Position numbers and translations under genes: made by a program. Source: Burkholderia sp. BCC0506 (GTDB lineage: Bacteria > Pseudomonadota > Gammaproteobacteria > Burkholderiales > Burkholderiaceae). From it: 64,000 nt of DNA. This document shows, piece after piece, positions 1 to 8,947 of this stretch; within the stretch, counting starts at the first letter, position 1, and each line of letters opens with the position of its first letter. The stretch lies in the NCBI RefSeq assembly GCF_902833145.1, contig NZ_CADFEN010000011.1:124001-188000 (forward strand), given 5' to 3'. The notes under the pieces are model-generated. The model ran no database searches, was not told the origin of the DNA, and saw nothing but the letters and a program-made list of their open reading frames with translations.

Positions 1-1622
1 TGCAGAAGATTCGCGCGAAGGCCGGCCCGAACGTCGAGATCATGGGCTACCAGCCGTTCGCGGTGCTGCACGACCGGATGCGGCGCGCGAAGGCGTTCGT
101 GTTCGCGGCCGAGGAGGATTTCGGGATCTCGGTCGTCGAGGCGCAGGCATGCGGCACGCCGGTCATCGCGTACGGCAAGGGCGGCGCGCTCGAAACCGTG
201 CTCGACCCGCAATCGAACCTGAACCCGACCGGCCTCTTCTTCGACGAGCAGACGCCGCAGGCGATCGTCGCGGCCGTCGACGATTTCGAGCGCGCGCCGC
301 AGCGCTTCACGCCCGATGCCTGCCGCGCGAACGCGGAGCGGTTTTCCGCCGATACGTTCCGGCGGCGCTTCCTCGACTACGTGGAGCACGCGCTGCCCGG
401 CTCGACCGCGCAGCGCGGCACGGCCGCGCCTCTGCCGGTCGTGCGCGGCCCGGCGACGCTCGTGCTCGACCAGAGCGGCGTGCTCGGCGGCGCCGAGCTG
501 TCGCTGCTCGAGATCATGAAGCACATGCGCGCGAACGCCGACGTGCTGCTGTTCGACGACGGCCCGTTCCGCGCGGCGCTCGACGAGATCGGCGCGCGCG
601 TCGACGTGGTCGACCAGGGCGCGCTCGCGGGCGTGCGCAAGCAGGGCGGCGTGTCGTTCGGCGCGGTGATGCAGCTCGTGCGGCTGGTGCGCGACGTCGC
701 CCGGCGCGCGCGCCGCGCCGAGGTGATCTATGCGAACACGCAACGCGCGATGGTGGTCGCCGCGCTCGCCGGGCGGCTCGCACGCAAGCCGGTGGTCTGG
801 CATCTGCGCGACATCGTCAGCACCGATCATTTCGGCGGCAAGCAGTTGCAGGCGATCAAGTACTGCGCGCGGCTCGGCGTCACGCGCGTGATCGCGAACT
901 CCGACGCGTCCGCGCAGGCGTTTCGTGCGCTGACGGGCTTCACGCCGCAGCACGTCGACGTCGTATTCAACGGCATTTCGGCCGAACCGTTCGATGCGCT
1001 GGAAGGCGTGAGCCAGGCCGCGCTGCGCGCGCGCCTCGGGTTGCCCGTAGACGCATGGCTGGTCGGCTCGTTCAGCCGTCTCGCGCGCTGGAAGGGGCAG
1101 CACGTGCTGCTGGAGGCCGCCGCGCGGCATCCGGACATGCATGTGGTGCTGGTCGGCGCGCCGCTGTTCGGCGAGGACGACTATGCGGCGCAGCTGCACG
1201 AATACGTCGCGCAGCACGGGATGGACGCGCGCGTGCATTTCCTCGGGTTCCAGCGCGACGTGGCCGCGTGCATGACGGCGGTCGACGTCGTCGCGCACAC
1301 GTCGATCACGCCGGAGCCGTTCGGGCGCGTGATCGTCGAGGGGATGCTCGCCCGCCGGCCGGTCGTCGCGGCGCGGGCGGGCGGCGTCGTCGAGATCATC
1401 GAGGACGGCGACAACGGGCTGCTCTGCGAGCCGGGCAACGCGGCCGCGCTGGCCGATGCGCTGGCGACGCTCAAGCGCGACGGCGCGCTGCGCGAGCGGC
1501 TCGTCGCGAGCGGGCGCGCGACCGCGGTGCGCCGGTTCGGCACCGAAACCTACGTGGAGCGGGTCGAGAAGATCCTCGCGGATACGGCGAAGGCCGCCAG
1601 GGCCGCGCACGCGAAGAAGTAA
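1..1622 (+). CDS. Glycosyltransferase family 4, tandem-domain, 5' end outside window
   Basis: The frame is open to the first base of the window, so the gene begins upstream; 540 codons are visible. Residues up to about 125 are the C-terminal half of one GT4 (GT-B) domain, with the nucleotide-sugar signature EEDFGISVVEAQACGTPVIA. From about residue 150 a second full GT4 domain follows, starting LVLDQSGVLGGAELSLLE and carrying its own EPFGRVIVEGMLARRPVVA motif near residue 430. Two-domain enzymes of this kind assemble surface polysaccharides (LPS O-antigen or exopolysaccharide) from nucleotide sugars in the cytoplasm. The neighbouring acyltransferase and galU fit a surface-glycan locus. The specific sugar transferred cannot be read from the sequence. 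Confidence 0.85.
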   Translation, partial: QKIRAKAGPNVEIMGYQPFAVLHDRMRRAKAFVFAAEEDFGISVVEAQACGTPVIAYGKGGALETVLDPQSNLNPTGLFFDEQTPQAIVAAVDDFERAPQRFTPDACRANAERFSADTFRRRFLDYVEHALPGSTAQRGTAAPLPVVRGPATLVLDQSGVLGGAELSLLEIMKHMRANADVLLFDDGPFRAALDEIGARVDVVDQGALAGVRKQGGVSFGAVMQLVRLVRDVARRARRAEVIYANTQRAMVVAALAGRLARKPVVWHLRDIVSTDHFGGKQLQAIKYCARLGVTRVIANSDASAQAFRALTGFTPQHVDVVFNGISAEPFDALEGVSQAALRARLGLPVDAWLVGSFSRLARWKGQHVLLEAAARHPDMHVVLVGAPLFGEDDYAAQLHEYVAQHGMDARVHFLGFQRDVAACMTAVDVVAHTSITPEPFGRVIVEGMLARRPVVAARAGGVVEIIEDGDNGLLCEPGNAAALADALATLKRDGALRERLVASGRATAVRRFGTETYVERVEKILADTAKAARAAHAKK

Positions 1623-1940
1623 CAGTCGGCGCGAGCCGGCGGGAACGAGCTCCCATGCGGCGTTGCGCTGCGCGGGGGCGTTGCTTTTCGGCGGGCGAGA
1701 TGTCTGTTTTGGGGCGGCGGGCGGCTGGTTTGCCGCCCACGTCCGCGTCGGGCGCGCGCGTGGCCAGGATCGTCATCGGGAACGGGACCGGGCCGTCGGC
1801 AACGTGAAGCGAGCGGGTGATGCCGCCGCAGTCGTGCCGCGGAAACCGCGTGGAGGCGGCTTACGCGGGCCGTAGCGCCGTCGGAGAGCGGCAGGCTGCC
1901 CGCCGCTTGCGAACCGGCCCGCAACCGTGTGCCGCCCATG
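1623..1940. other. Intergenic, no gene seen
   Basis: Very GC-rich DNA between two convergent genes. Long open frames here are side effects of GC skew and show no recognisable protein. Only the terminator at its right end is supported. Confidence 0.5.
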
Positions 1941-1975
1941 AAAAGCCCCCGCGCAGCGAGACGCCGCGCGGGGGC
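1941..1975 (-). terminator. Rho-independent terminator of the acyltransferase gene
   Basis: A perfect 10-bp inverted repeat (gcccccgcgc, 1945-1954, with its complement at 1966-1975) is followed on the minus strand by TTTT. It lies 27 bases beyond the stop of the minus-strand acyltransferase. Confidence 0.8.
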
Positions 1976-2001
1976 ACTTGAGCCGACCGGGCCGGCCCGC
2001 G

Positions 2002-3177
2002 TCAGACGGTCTGTTCGGGCGCCGGCGCGACGACGCGCGCGGCGCGGGCCGGCTTGAAGCTGGCCGACCACATCATCGCCGGCCGTTCGAACATCCGGTA
2101 GAACAGGTACGCGACCGGAATCGCGACGGCCATGAACGCGAACGACGGCCAGATCGACAGTTGCAGTTCGGAGTGGAACAGCACCGAGCCGAGGCAGACG
2201 AACAGCGGCAGGTGGACCAGGTACAGCGAGTAGCTGAAGTCGCCGAACCAGCCCAGCACGCGCAGCGGCGGCGTCGGGCGCGGCGGGCGGGCGAGCGCGC
2301 GGTACAGGAAGCACGCGAAGCCGGCCGACCACAGCTGGAACGCGCCGTACTGGCCGACATGGAATGCGCCGCAGCCGGCAGCCAGCAGCACGGCGGCCGC
2401 GACGTACCATGCGCGCGACGGCACGACGGCCGTGCCGCGCGACTGCTGCGCGCGCACGTCGGCGATCCATGCGCCGATCGTCCACGACAGCCAGTACGAC
2501 GTGAAGAACTGCAGGTCGTGCCGTTCGAGCAGCCACGCCGACCCGACGTTGACGAGCGCGACCGCGGCCACGACGGCCGGCATGCCGATGCGCCGGCGCA
2601 GCGCGAACAGCAGCGGGTAGACCGCGTAGAACTGCACTTCGAGCGACAGCGTCCACAACGCGCCGTTCGACCCGTACGTATAGCCGGCGACGCCCTGCAG
2701 CGAGAACAGGTTCACGAGGAACGCGACGAGCCCGACGTCGCGGATCTTGTGGCTGACGGGCTCGATCTGCAGGCTGACCGAATCGAGCGCGAGCGTGAAC
2801 AGCAGCGCGGCGAGCAGCACCGGATAGATGCGCGCGAAGCGGCGCACCCAGAAGTTCGGCGCGTCGAGCCGGTACGCGGGATTGGCCGCGAGCTTGAGCG
2901 CCGCGTTGCGGTGGATGCAGTAGCCGCTGATCACGAAGAAGATCGGCACGCCGGCGGAGCCCCATGCGAACGGGAAGGTCAGGTAGCCGGCAATCACGCC
3001 CGGGCTCAGTGCATGACCGTAAGCATGATGGAAGCTTTGCATGCCGACCCAGACGACCTGGCGGCAGTGGAAATAGGCGACGAGCAGCGCCGCGAAGCCG
3101 CGCATCGCGTCGATCACGTGTTCCTTGTGGTCGGCGACGGGCGGCGCGGCCAGAGACGATCCGCTGAAAGCTTGCAT
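2002..3177 (-). CDS. Acyltransferase family 3 membrane protein (OafA/YrhL type)
   Basis: 391 residues, typical for the Acyl_transf_3 family. The N-terminal AMRGFAALLVAYFHCRQ segment holds the conserved His of the first membrane helix, followed by GVPIFFVISGYCIHRN and about ten hydrophobic helices. Such inner-membrane enzymes O-acylate (often O-acetylate) cell-surface glycans such as O-antigen or exopolysaccharide. It lies between a glycosyltransferase and galU, which supports a role in surface-polysaccharide decoration. The acyl donor and target are unknown. Transcription converges with the glycosyltransferase and ends at the hairpin at 1941-1975. Confidence 0.88.
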   Translation of the reverse strand: MQAFSGSSLAAPPVADHKEHVIDAMRGFAALLVAYFHCRQVVWVGMQSFHHAYGHALSPGVIAGYLTFPFAWGSAGVPIFFVISGYCIHRNAALKLAANPAYRLDAPNFWVRRFARIYPVLLAALLFTLALDSVSLQIEPVSHKIRDVGLVAFLVNLFSLQGVAGYTYGSNGALWTLSLEVQFYAVYPLLFALRRRIGMPAVVAAVALVNVGSAWLLERHDLQFFTSYWLSWTIGAWIADVRAQQSRGTAVVPSRAWYVAAAVLLAAGCGAFHVGQYGAFQLWSAGFACFLYRALARPPRPTPPLRVLGWFGDFSYSLYLVHLPLFVCLGSVLFHSELQLSIWPSFAFMAVAIPVAYLFYRMFERPAMMWSASFKPARAARVVAPAPEQTV

Positions 3178-3394
3178 GCGATTCGATTCCTTGCGACGGA
3201 TGGACGGGAAGTTTCATCCAATCGTAATGCGCAAGAATTCCGTCAATGAATAAAAAAATCTCGCCCGGAAATATCGGAATTCCGCACCATGGGTTTATCG
3301 CGGCCTGATAGCGGCTCGTCGCCGGGCTTGAATTATTTGCCGATTTTTTTCTGATAGTTTGAAGCTCCAGTTGATTGATGCAAGGAGCGGCAAG

Positions 3395-3538
3395 ATGGAC
3401 ATGCATTGGATCGCGAGCGCTGCAGTACTGCTGGTCATGGCCGTTCTGTCGGCGTACCGAGAGGCGCTGAAGAACGAACCGATCCGCCCGGGCCTCGAGC
3501 GGGGCGGCGTGCCCTATATCGAGGAATTCGAATCGTAA
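3395..3538 (+). CDS. Small predicted single-helix membrane protein (47 aa)
   Basis: ATG at 3395 has a well-placed AAGGAG 9 bases upstream. The 47-residue product begins MDMHWIASAAVLLVMAVLSA, a single hydrophobic helix, followed by a charged tail containing EALKNEP and ending YIEEFES. Codon use resembles the surrounding genes. No family is recognised. It could be a small membrane protein co-expressed with surface-polysaccharide genes, or a spurious ORF; the ribosome binding site and the clear helix-plus-tail layout favour a real gene. Confidence 0.5.
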   Translation: MDMHWIASAAVLLVMAVLSAYREALKNEPIRPGLERGGVPYIEEFES

Positions 3539-3768
3539 GCATTTGTATCCGGAAAATCGGTAATTTGTTTCTGCTCCGGCAATCGGTTCGGCAATATCGA
3601 CCGGATTGAAGCGATTATATTTTTTCCGGAATAATTGGGCAATCAGTTCATATCGAAAACGAGCGGAGCGGAATTGGCAGTACCGTCGATTCTCGATATG
3701 CCGTTCGGAATACAATCGCGCCGGGTCGCGGGTCGACGCGGCGCAGTCAACGCTATCAGGATGCGAAC

Positions 3769-4656
3769 ATGTTGAAAGTCACCAAGGCCGTGTTCCCCGT
3801 TGCCGGTCTCGGCACGCGGTTCCTCCCGGCAACGAAGGCGAGCCCGAAGGAAATGTTGCCCGTCGTCGACAAGCCGCTGATCCAGTACGCGGTCGAGGAA
3901 GCGATCAACGCCGGTATCACCGAGATGATCTTCGTCACCGGGCGCAGCAAGCGCGCGATCGAGGATCACTTCGACAAGTCGTACGAGATCGAGGCCGAAC
4001 TCGAGGCGCGCGGCAAGGAAAAGCTGCTCGAGCTCGTGCGCGGCATCAAGCCGAGCCACGTGAACTGCTTCTACGTGCGCCAGCCGGAAGCGCTGGGCCT
4101 CGGCCACGCGGTGCTGTGCGCGGAAAAGCTCGTGCACGGCGAGCCGTTCGCGGTGATCCTCGCCGACGACCTGCTGCACGGCGAACAGCCGGTGCTCAAG
4201 CAGCTCGTCGACGTGTTCGACCACTATCACAGCTCGGTGATCGGGGTCGAGACGATCGCCCGCGAGGACAGCCGCTCGTACGGCGTCGTCGAAGGCCGGG
4301 AGTGGGAAGAGGACATCATCAAGCTGTCGGGCATCATCGAGAAGCCCGCGCCCGAGGATGCGCCGTCGAACCTCGGCGTGGTCGGCCGTTACGTGTTCAT
4401 GCCGACGATCTTCGATCACCTGCGCAAGCTCAAGCCGGGCGCGGGCGGCGAACTGCAGCTCACCGACGCGATCCAGTCGCTGCTCGCGAACGAGCAGGTG
4501 CTCGCGTATCGCTACTACGGCACGCGTTTCGACTGCGGCAGCAAGATCGGCTATCTGAAGGCCACCGTCGAGCTCGCGCTCCAGCATCCCGAAGTGAGCC
4601 GCGAATTCGAGGCCTATCTGCGTACCTGCTTGCCCGCGCTGGCTGCCGTCGCTTAA
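3769..4656 (+). CDS. galU: UTP--glucose-1-phosphate uridylyltransferase
   Basis: 295 residues, the normal GalU length. The N-terminal nucleotide-binding signature [20 protein letters not shown] is followed by [13 protein letters not shown], with [12 protein letters not shown] near residue 125. GalU makes UDP-glucose from UTP and glucose-1-phosphate in the cytoplasm, supplying LPS core, exopolysaccharide and trehalose synthesis. The upstream 230 bases are unusually AT-rich and hold the likely promoter. A strong terminator follows at 4700, so the gene is probably monocistronic. Confidence 0.96.
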   Translation: MLKVTKAVFPVAGLGTRFLPATKASPKEMLPVVDKPLIQYAVEEAINAGITEMIFVTGRSKRAIEDHFDKSYEIEAELEARGKEKLLELVRGIKPSHVNCFYVRQPEALGLGHAVLCAEKLVHGEPFAVILADDLLHGEQPVLKQLVDVFDHYHSSVIGVETIAREDSRSYGVVEGREWEEDIIKLSGIIEKPAPEDAPSNLGVVGRYVFMPTIFDHLRKLKPGAGGELQLTDAIQSLLANEQVLAYRYYGTRFDCGSKIGYLKATVELALQHPEVSREFEAYLRTCLPALAAVA

Positions 4657-4699
4657 GCGGCCGCGCGCTCCGTCGTTTCAGGTGGTGGTTGTTCCGTTG

Positions 4700-4736
4700 G
4701 CCCCGGCCGCTTGCGCGCCGGGGCTTTTTTGTTTTT
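4700..4736 (+). terminator. Rho-independent terminator of galU
   Basis: The inverted repeat gccccgg (4700-4706) / ccggggc (4718-4724) is followed by six T and then gttttt. Confidence 0.85.
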
Positions 4737-5030
4737 GGCGAGCGCGAGCGCGGGGTGCGCAGCGCTTGCCTGCCGGGCCGGGAAGGTGAGAAGGGCGGTG
4801 CCCCGCGACGCGCGAAATGTGCGGATGAGGGGGGATGTCGCGCGTGAAACCGGTGCCGAAGCATGCGCCGCGTGACCGGATCGGCGGATGGGTTGCACGC
4901 CGTGCACGACGCTCGCGCGGGTGGCGCGCGATGACATGACAGCGGCCGCCATGCAGCGGCCACCGCCGGGCGCTACCGGTATCGACGCGTTTCCCTTCCG
5001 GGCCCGCCGCGCGCCGCGTGCGCGTGCCGC
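4737..5030. other. Intergenic, no gene seen
   Basis: GC-rich spacer between convergent galU and an acyltransferase gene. No RNA gene, repeat or credible small ORF was recognised. Confidence 0.4.
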
Positions 5031-6149
5031 TCAGCGCGGCGATGCGCTCGCTTGCGCGGCGAAGTGCCGGGCCAGCCGCGCGGCGATCGGCTTCTTGAAA
5101 TCGAGCAGCCGCTTTTCGAGATATCGCCAGGACAGGTGCGCGAGCAGCACGGCGAGCGCGAATTGCAGCATTTCCGGCAGCGCGTCGCGGACGATGTCGG
5201 GTATCGGCACGTGCGCGAAGGACGCGGGCAGCACGCCGAAGCGCGCCGGAATCAGGTTGTGGAACAGGTAGAAGCCGTAGCTGATCGTACCGAGATAGAC
5301 GAGCGGCGCCCAGTCGAGCAGCGCGACGACGGGATGCTCCGGCTTGCTGACGATCCATAGCATCAGCGCGCCGAGCGACGCGGACAGGCCGAGATCGGCG
5401 AGCCCCGCGAGCGCATCGGGCAACGCGGTGCAGGCGGGCAGCACGAGGAAGAACGCGACGCCGGCCGCGCCGAGCCAGCCGGGCGGTATGCGGCGCGCGG
5501 CGGCGTGGCCGCGATCGGCGAGCGCCATCGCGCCGACGCCGCCGAGCGCGATCAACGCGAAATTCCACGGGGAAAACGCGTAGATCAGCACCGGCGACGC
5601 ATCCGCCACGTAGAGCGCGAGATGCGCGAGCGCGCACAGCGTGACGGCCGAGACGCCGAGCGCGACGTGTCGCGCGGCGGGCACCGCGAGCAGCGCGAGC
5701 GGTGCGATCAGATAGAACTGCTGTTCAACGGCGAGGCTCCAGAAATGCGACGTGGAGCCCGGCCACCCGTCCTTGACGACGCCGATCCAGTAATTCGACA
5801 GGAACACCGCATGCCATGCGAGCCCGAGATTGACGCCGCGCTGGTAGAACAGCGCGTGCGCGATCGCGAGCGCGGCGAGCAGCAGGTAGTACACGGGAAA
5901 GATCCGCAGCGCGCGCTTCGCGAGGAACAGTGCGAGCGCGTGGCGGCGCGTCATGGCGCCGCATTCGAGCGCCTGACGGTTGCGATGCAATTCGCCGACG
6001 ATCAGGAATCCGCTGATGAGGAAAAACGTCCACACGCCGAGCTTGCCGACGTCGATGGCAAGGACGTGACCTTTGTGGGACAGGAAAACGAGGATGACGG
6101 CGAGGGCTCGCAGGCCGTCCAGTCCTTTGACGTGTCTGACTTCGCGCAT
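5031..6149 (-). CDS. Acyltransferase family 3 membrane protein, second copy
   Basis: 372 residues from ATG 6149. The frame extends a further 127 codons upstream, but that extension is low-complexity and unlike the family, while VKGLDGLRALAVILVFLSHK directly after this ATG is the normal start of Acyl_transf_3 proteins. It has about ten membrane helices, including GVWTFFLISGFLIVGELHRN and SHFWSLAVEQQFYL. It probably transfers acyl groups to a surface glycan, as its neighbour at 2002-3177 does, but the two are only distantly similar and are not a recent duplication. No strong ribosome binding site is visible at this start. Confidence 0.85.
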   Translation of the reverse strand: MREVRHVKGLDGLRALAVILVFLSHKGHVLAIDVGKLGVWTFFLISGFLIVGELHRNRQALECGAMTRRHALALFLAKRALRIFPVYYLLLAALAIAHALFYQRGVNLGLAWHAVFLSNYWIGVVKDGWPGSTSHFWSLAVEQQFYLIAPLALLAVPAARHVALGVSAVTLCALAHLALYVADASPVLIYAFSPWNFALIALGGVGAMALADRGHAAARRIPPGWLGAAGVAFFLVLPACTALPDALAGLADLGLSASLGALMLWIVSKPEHPVVALLDWAPLVYLGTISYGFYLFHNLIPARFGVLPASFAHVPIPDIVRDALPEMLQFALAVLLAHLSWRYLEKRLLDFKKPIAARLARHFAAQASASPR

Positions 6150-6406
6150 GGAGGCATCCGGGCATTGAGCGTGCCCAGTATAGGTGCGCAAATATCGAAC
6201 GTAATTCGCGGTCGGACGTATACGTGAAGGCGTTTTTTGACGTTCGAGCGTCGATGAAGTCGGTCGCGCGCAACAAAACCTGCGGGAAACCCCGCGAAAA
6301 CGCATAAAAGTACTGCACGAAGCGTCAAGGCGCTTGTAGAATCCGGCGTTGAAGCGCGCGCGTTGCACGCTTCGTGTATCCAACGACCACACCTGGTAGG
6401 AGAAAC

Positions 6407-6856
6407 ATGGCGACTTCCGCAAAAAAGGTGGCCAAGAAGGCTGCCGCACCGGCGACCAAGAAAGTGGCTGCCAAAAAGGCTGCGCCCGCGAAGAAAGTAG
6501 TGGCCAAGAAGGCTGTCGCGAAGGCGGCACCGGCTGCTCCGACGCCGCTGAAGGACAAGTTCACGAAGGCATCGCTCGCAACGCACATCGCTGAGCGCGC
6601 GGCTGTCGAAGTGAAGGCGGTCAAGGCAGTGCTCGCCGCACTCGAGAACGTCGTGCTGGGCTCGGTTCACAAGAAGGGCGCAGGCGAGTTCACGCTGCCG
6701 GGTCTGCTGAAGATCACGGCACAAGTCGTGCCGGCGAAGAAGAAGCGCTTCGGCAAGGATCCGTTCACGGGCGAAGAGCGCTGGTTCCCGGCGAAGCCGG
6801 CCAGCGTGCGCGTGAAGGCACGTGCGCTGAAGAAGCTGAAGGACGCGGCAGCATAA
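6407..6856 (+). CDS. HU-family DNA-binding protein with Lys/Ala-rich N-terminal tail
   Basis: ATG 6407 has a GGTAGGAG ribosome binding site and gives 149 residues; an upstream in-frame start would add an unrelated leader. Residues 1-48 are almost only K, A, P and V (KKVAKKAAAPATKKVAAKKA), like histone H1 tails. Residues 50-149 are an HU/IHF fold with the beta-arm region GEFTLPGLLKI and a basic C terminus. It would bind and compact DNA, the tail adding non-specific affinity. Tailed HU proteins of this kind are known in beta-proteobacteria. It is monocistronic, with a terminator at 6909. Confidence 0.9.
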   Translation: MATSAKKVAKKAAAPATKKVAAKKAAPAKKVVAKKAVAKAAPAAPTPLKDKFTKASLATHIAERAAVEVKAVKAVLAALENVVLGSVHKKGAGEFTLPGLLKITAQVVPAKKKRFGKDPFTGEERWFPAKPASVRVKARALKKLKDAAA

Positions 6857-6908
6857 TGCCGCGCAACGACTGCCGAATGCATGTCGGCAGCCGTTGCGAT
6901 GTCCCGAG

Positions 6909-6940
6909 ATCCCCGTACGCGAAAGCGTGCGGGGATTTTT
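6909..6940 (+). terminator. Rho-independent terminator of the HU-like gene
   Basis: A 12-bp stem (6909-6920 / 6925-6936, one G-T pair) closed by a GAAA tetraloop is followed by TTTTT. Confidence 0.88.
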
Positions 6941-7135
6941 ATTGCGCCGCGCAAAGGGCGCGGCAGCGAACGGGCGGCGCGGCGATGACGGATTGCCCGG
7001 CGCACGCCGCGCGGCGAATCGCCTGCCGCCGATCTGCATCCGTATCGGTATCCGCATCGCCGAACGGCGCGCTTCATGCGCGCGAGGCGTTGTTTCGTCG
7101 CGTTCCGCTGCGAGCGCGTCGACGGGTTTGCCACC

Positions 7136-7927
7136 ATGGTTGACTGCATCCCCCACGACATCGCCGCACAGGTCGCCGCCGCACGCGCCGTGATCGAACG
7201 GCATGTCGGCACGACGCTGCAAGCGATTCACCTGTTCGGATCGGCGCTCGACGGCGGCCTGAAACCGCGCAGCGACATCGATTTGCTGGTGACGGTAACG
7301 GTGCGCCCGGACGAGGCGGTGCGACGCGCGCTGATGTCGGACCTGCTCGGCGCGTCGGCGCCGCCCGGTTGCGACGGCGGCATGCGTGCGCTGGAGGTCA
7401 CCGTCGTCGCGCACGGCGACGTGGTGCCGTGGCGTCATCCGGCGCGCCGCGAGCTGCAGTTCGGCGAATGGCTGCGCGGCGACCTCGAAGCCGGCATCGT
7501 CGAGCCGGCGCTCGTCGATCACGATCTGGCCATCCTGCTGACGAAGGTGCGACAGCACAGTGCCGCGCTGGTCGGCCCGCCCGCGGACGTGCTGTTCGAG
7601 CCGGTGCCGGCGTGCGACTTCGTCGCCGCGCTGCTTGCCACCGTCGCGCAGTGGCAGAGCGAACCCGACTGGCGTGGCGACGAATGCAACGTGGTGCTCG
7701 CGCTCGCACGTATCGGGTACAGCGCTGCGACCGGCAGGATCGCGCCGAAGGACGTCGCCGCGGCGTGGATGCTGGAGCGCGTGCCGGACGCGCATCGGCC
7801 CGTTGTGGAGGCTGCGCGTGCCGCCTATCTCGATGGCGACGCGCGCGCGGCAATCCTGTCGGGCGAACCACTGGCCGCATTCATCGGCTACGCGCGGCGC
7901 ACGATCGAATCGATGCTGTCGGCGTAG
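7136..7927 (+). CDS. aadA: AadA-like aminoglycoside (3'') adenylyltransferase
   Basis: ATG 7136 gives exactly 263 residues, the usual AadA length; upstream in-frame codons look non-coding. The nucleotidyltransferase signature FGSALDGGLKPRSDIDLLV places Asp47 and Asp49, and LEVTVV places Glu87. These are the positions of the metal-binding and catalytic residues in AadA. A C-terminal helical domain includes the conserved RGDLEAGIV and GDECNVVLALARI regions. The family transfers AMP to the 3'' hydroxyl of streptomycin and the 9-hydroxyl of spectinomycin. There is no integron context: it appears to be a resident chromosomal gene, so clinical-level resistance cannot be assumed. Confidence 0.82.
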   Translation: MVDCIPHDIAAQVAAARAVIERHVGTTLQAIHLFGSALDGGLKPRSDIDLLVTVTVRPDEAVRRALMSDLLGASAPPGCDGGMRALEVTVVAHGDVVPWRHPARRELQFGEWLRGDLEAGIVEPALVDHDLAILLTKVRQHSAALVGPPADVLFEPVPACDFVAALLATVAQWQSEPDWRGDECNVVLALARIGYSAATGRIAPKDVAAAWMLERVPDAHRPVVEAARAAYLDGDARAAILSGEPLAAFIGYARRTIESMLSA

Positions 7928-8077
7928 CAGCAGGTGACGACGAGGCACGTTACGGGCTCACGGCCGGCGTGCCGCGGATAACGAGCGCTTTGAGTCGGCG
8001 CGAATGCGCAAACCGTCGAGCCGAACGCGTGTCGGCTCGCGACGCGGCATCGCGCAAGCACAGCCCGACGCCGATCG

Positions 8078-8551
8078 TCAGCCCGCCGTGCCCGCAAACG
8101 CGGCTTTCAACGCGGCATCGTCGAACTTGGTCATCTGCATCATCGCCGCGGCCACGCGCGCCGCCTTGACCGTATCGCGGTCGGCCATCATCGGGATGAG
8201 CGCTTCCGGAACGATCTGCCATGACACGCCATAACGATCCCTCAGCCAGCCGCAGCCGTCGGCCGTGCCGCCGTTGTCGAGCAGGGCGCTCCAGTAGCGG
8301 TCGAGTTCCGCCTGGTCCGCGCAGCTGACGAGCAGCGAGATCGCGTGATTGAACGTCTCCGTGCGCGGGTGGCTCATCGCGAAGAACGGCTGCCCGAACA
8401 GCTCGAATTCGACCATTCGCGTGCCGTCGGTGCCGGGCACCGCCGTGACGCGCACGATGCGCGAATCCGGAAAGATGCCGGCATAGAAGGCCGCTGCTTC
8501 TTCGGCTTCGGTCGAATACCACAGAAAAGGCGTGATTTTCTGAATCGTCAT
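8078..8551 (-). CDS. VOC-family protein (PhnB / 3-demethylubiquinone methyltransferase-like fold)
   Basis: 157 residues from ATG 8551, which starts MTIQKITPFLWYSTEAEEAA; the 33-codon in-frame extension upstream lacks similarity. FYAGIFPDSRIV and the C-terminal KFDDAALKAAF are typical of the PhnB-like branch of the vicinal-oxygen-chelate superfamily. Despite older annotations, members are generally small metal-binding dimers of uncertain function, not methyltransferases. No operon partner helps to assign a role. Confidence 0.8.
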   Translation of the reverse strand: MTIQKITPFLWYSTEAEEAAAFYAGIFPDSRIVRVTAVPGTDGTRMVEFELFGQPFFAMSHPRTETFNHAISLLVSCADQAELDRYWSALLDNGGTADGCGWLRDRYGVSWQIVPEALIPMMADRDTVKAARVAAAMMQMTKFDDAALKAAFAGTAG

Positions 8552-8860
8552 GGCGAGTCTCCTGTCTGTATGGGTCCGGGGCAAAAACCATGTGCCGCCA
8601 TCGATACGACGGACGACGCCTGCCGAAATCGACACGCAGTGCAAGCACATCCTGCTCCGGTCGAGCCGGCGCCGCCGGCTGTGCGGATGGTAGTCGCCCT
8701 GGCGTGAAACGGCGAGCCTCCCGGATATCGGAAACGGTGTTGCGGGCGCATCGCAGCCGCCAGGTGCCGCTGCTGGCCCGCCGCCCTATGTCGGGGCCCG
8801 GCTTGGGCGCGGAGGCCGTGCGGGCGATGTCGGTTCCGTCTGCCGGCCGCAGGACGAAAA
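8552..8860. other. Intergenic between VOC gene and porin terminator
   Basis: No gene recognised. It should hold the minus-strand promoter of the VOC gene. Confidence 0.4.
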
Positions 8861-8894
8861 AAAGCCAGCCGCGGCCGAAACCGGGGCTGGCTTT
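8855..8894 (-). terminator. Rho-independent terminator of the porin gene
   Basis: A perfect 10-bp repeat, aaagccagcc (8861-8870) / ggctggcttt (8885-8894), is followed on the minus strand by a run of T. It lies 54 bases past the porin stop. Confidence 0.85.
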
Positions 8895-8947
8895 CCAGGT
8901 CGGCGCGCAAGGCGTCGGAGACGCCATGCACACCGGATACTTCGTTT

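Noticed and set aside
1550-3715. 721-codon minus-strand open frame covering the acyltransferase gene
   Set aside because: Arg-rich GC-driven shadow; the acyltransferase frame within it has the family similarity.
6864-6897. First hairpin after the HU-like gene (ctgccga/tcggcag) as terminator
   Set aside because: It lacks a T run; the second hairpin at 6909-6940 with GAAA loop and TTTTT is the better terminator.
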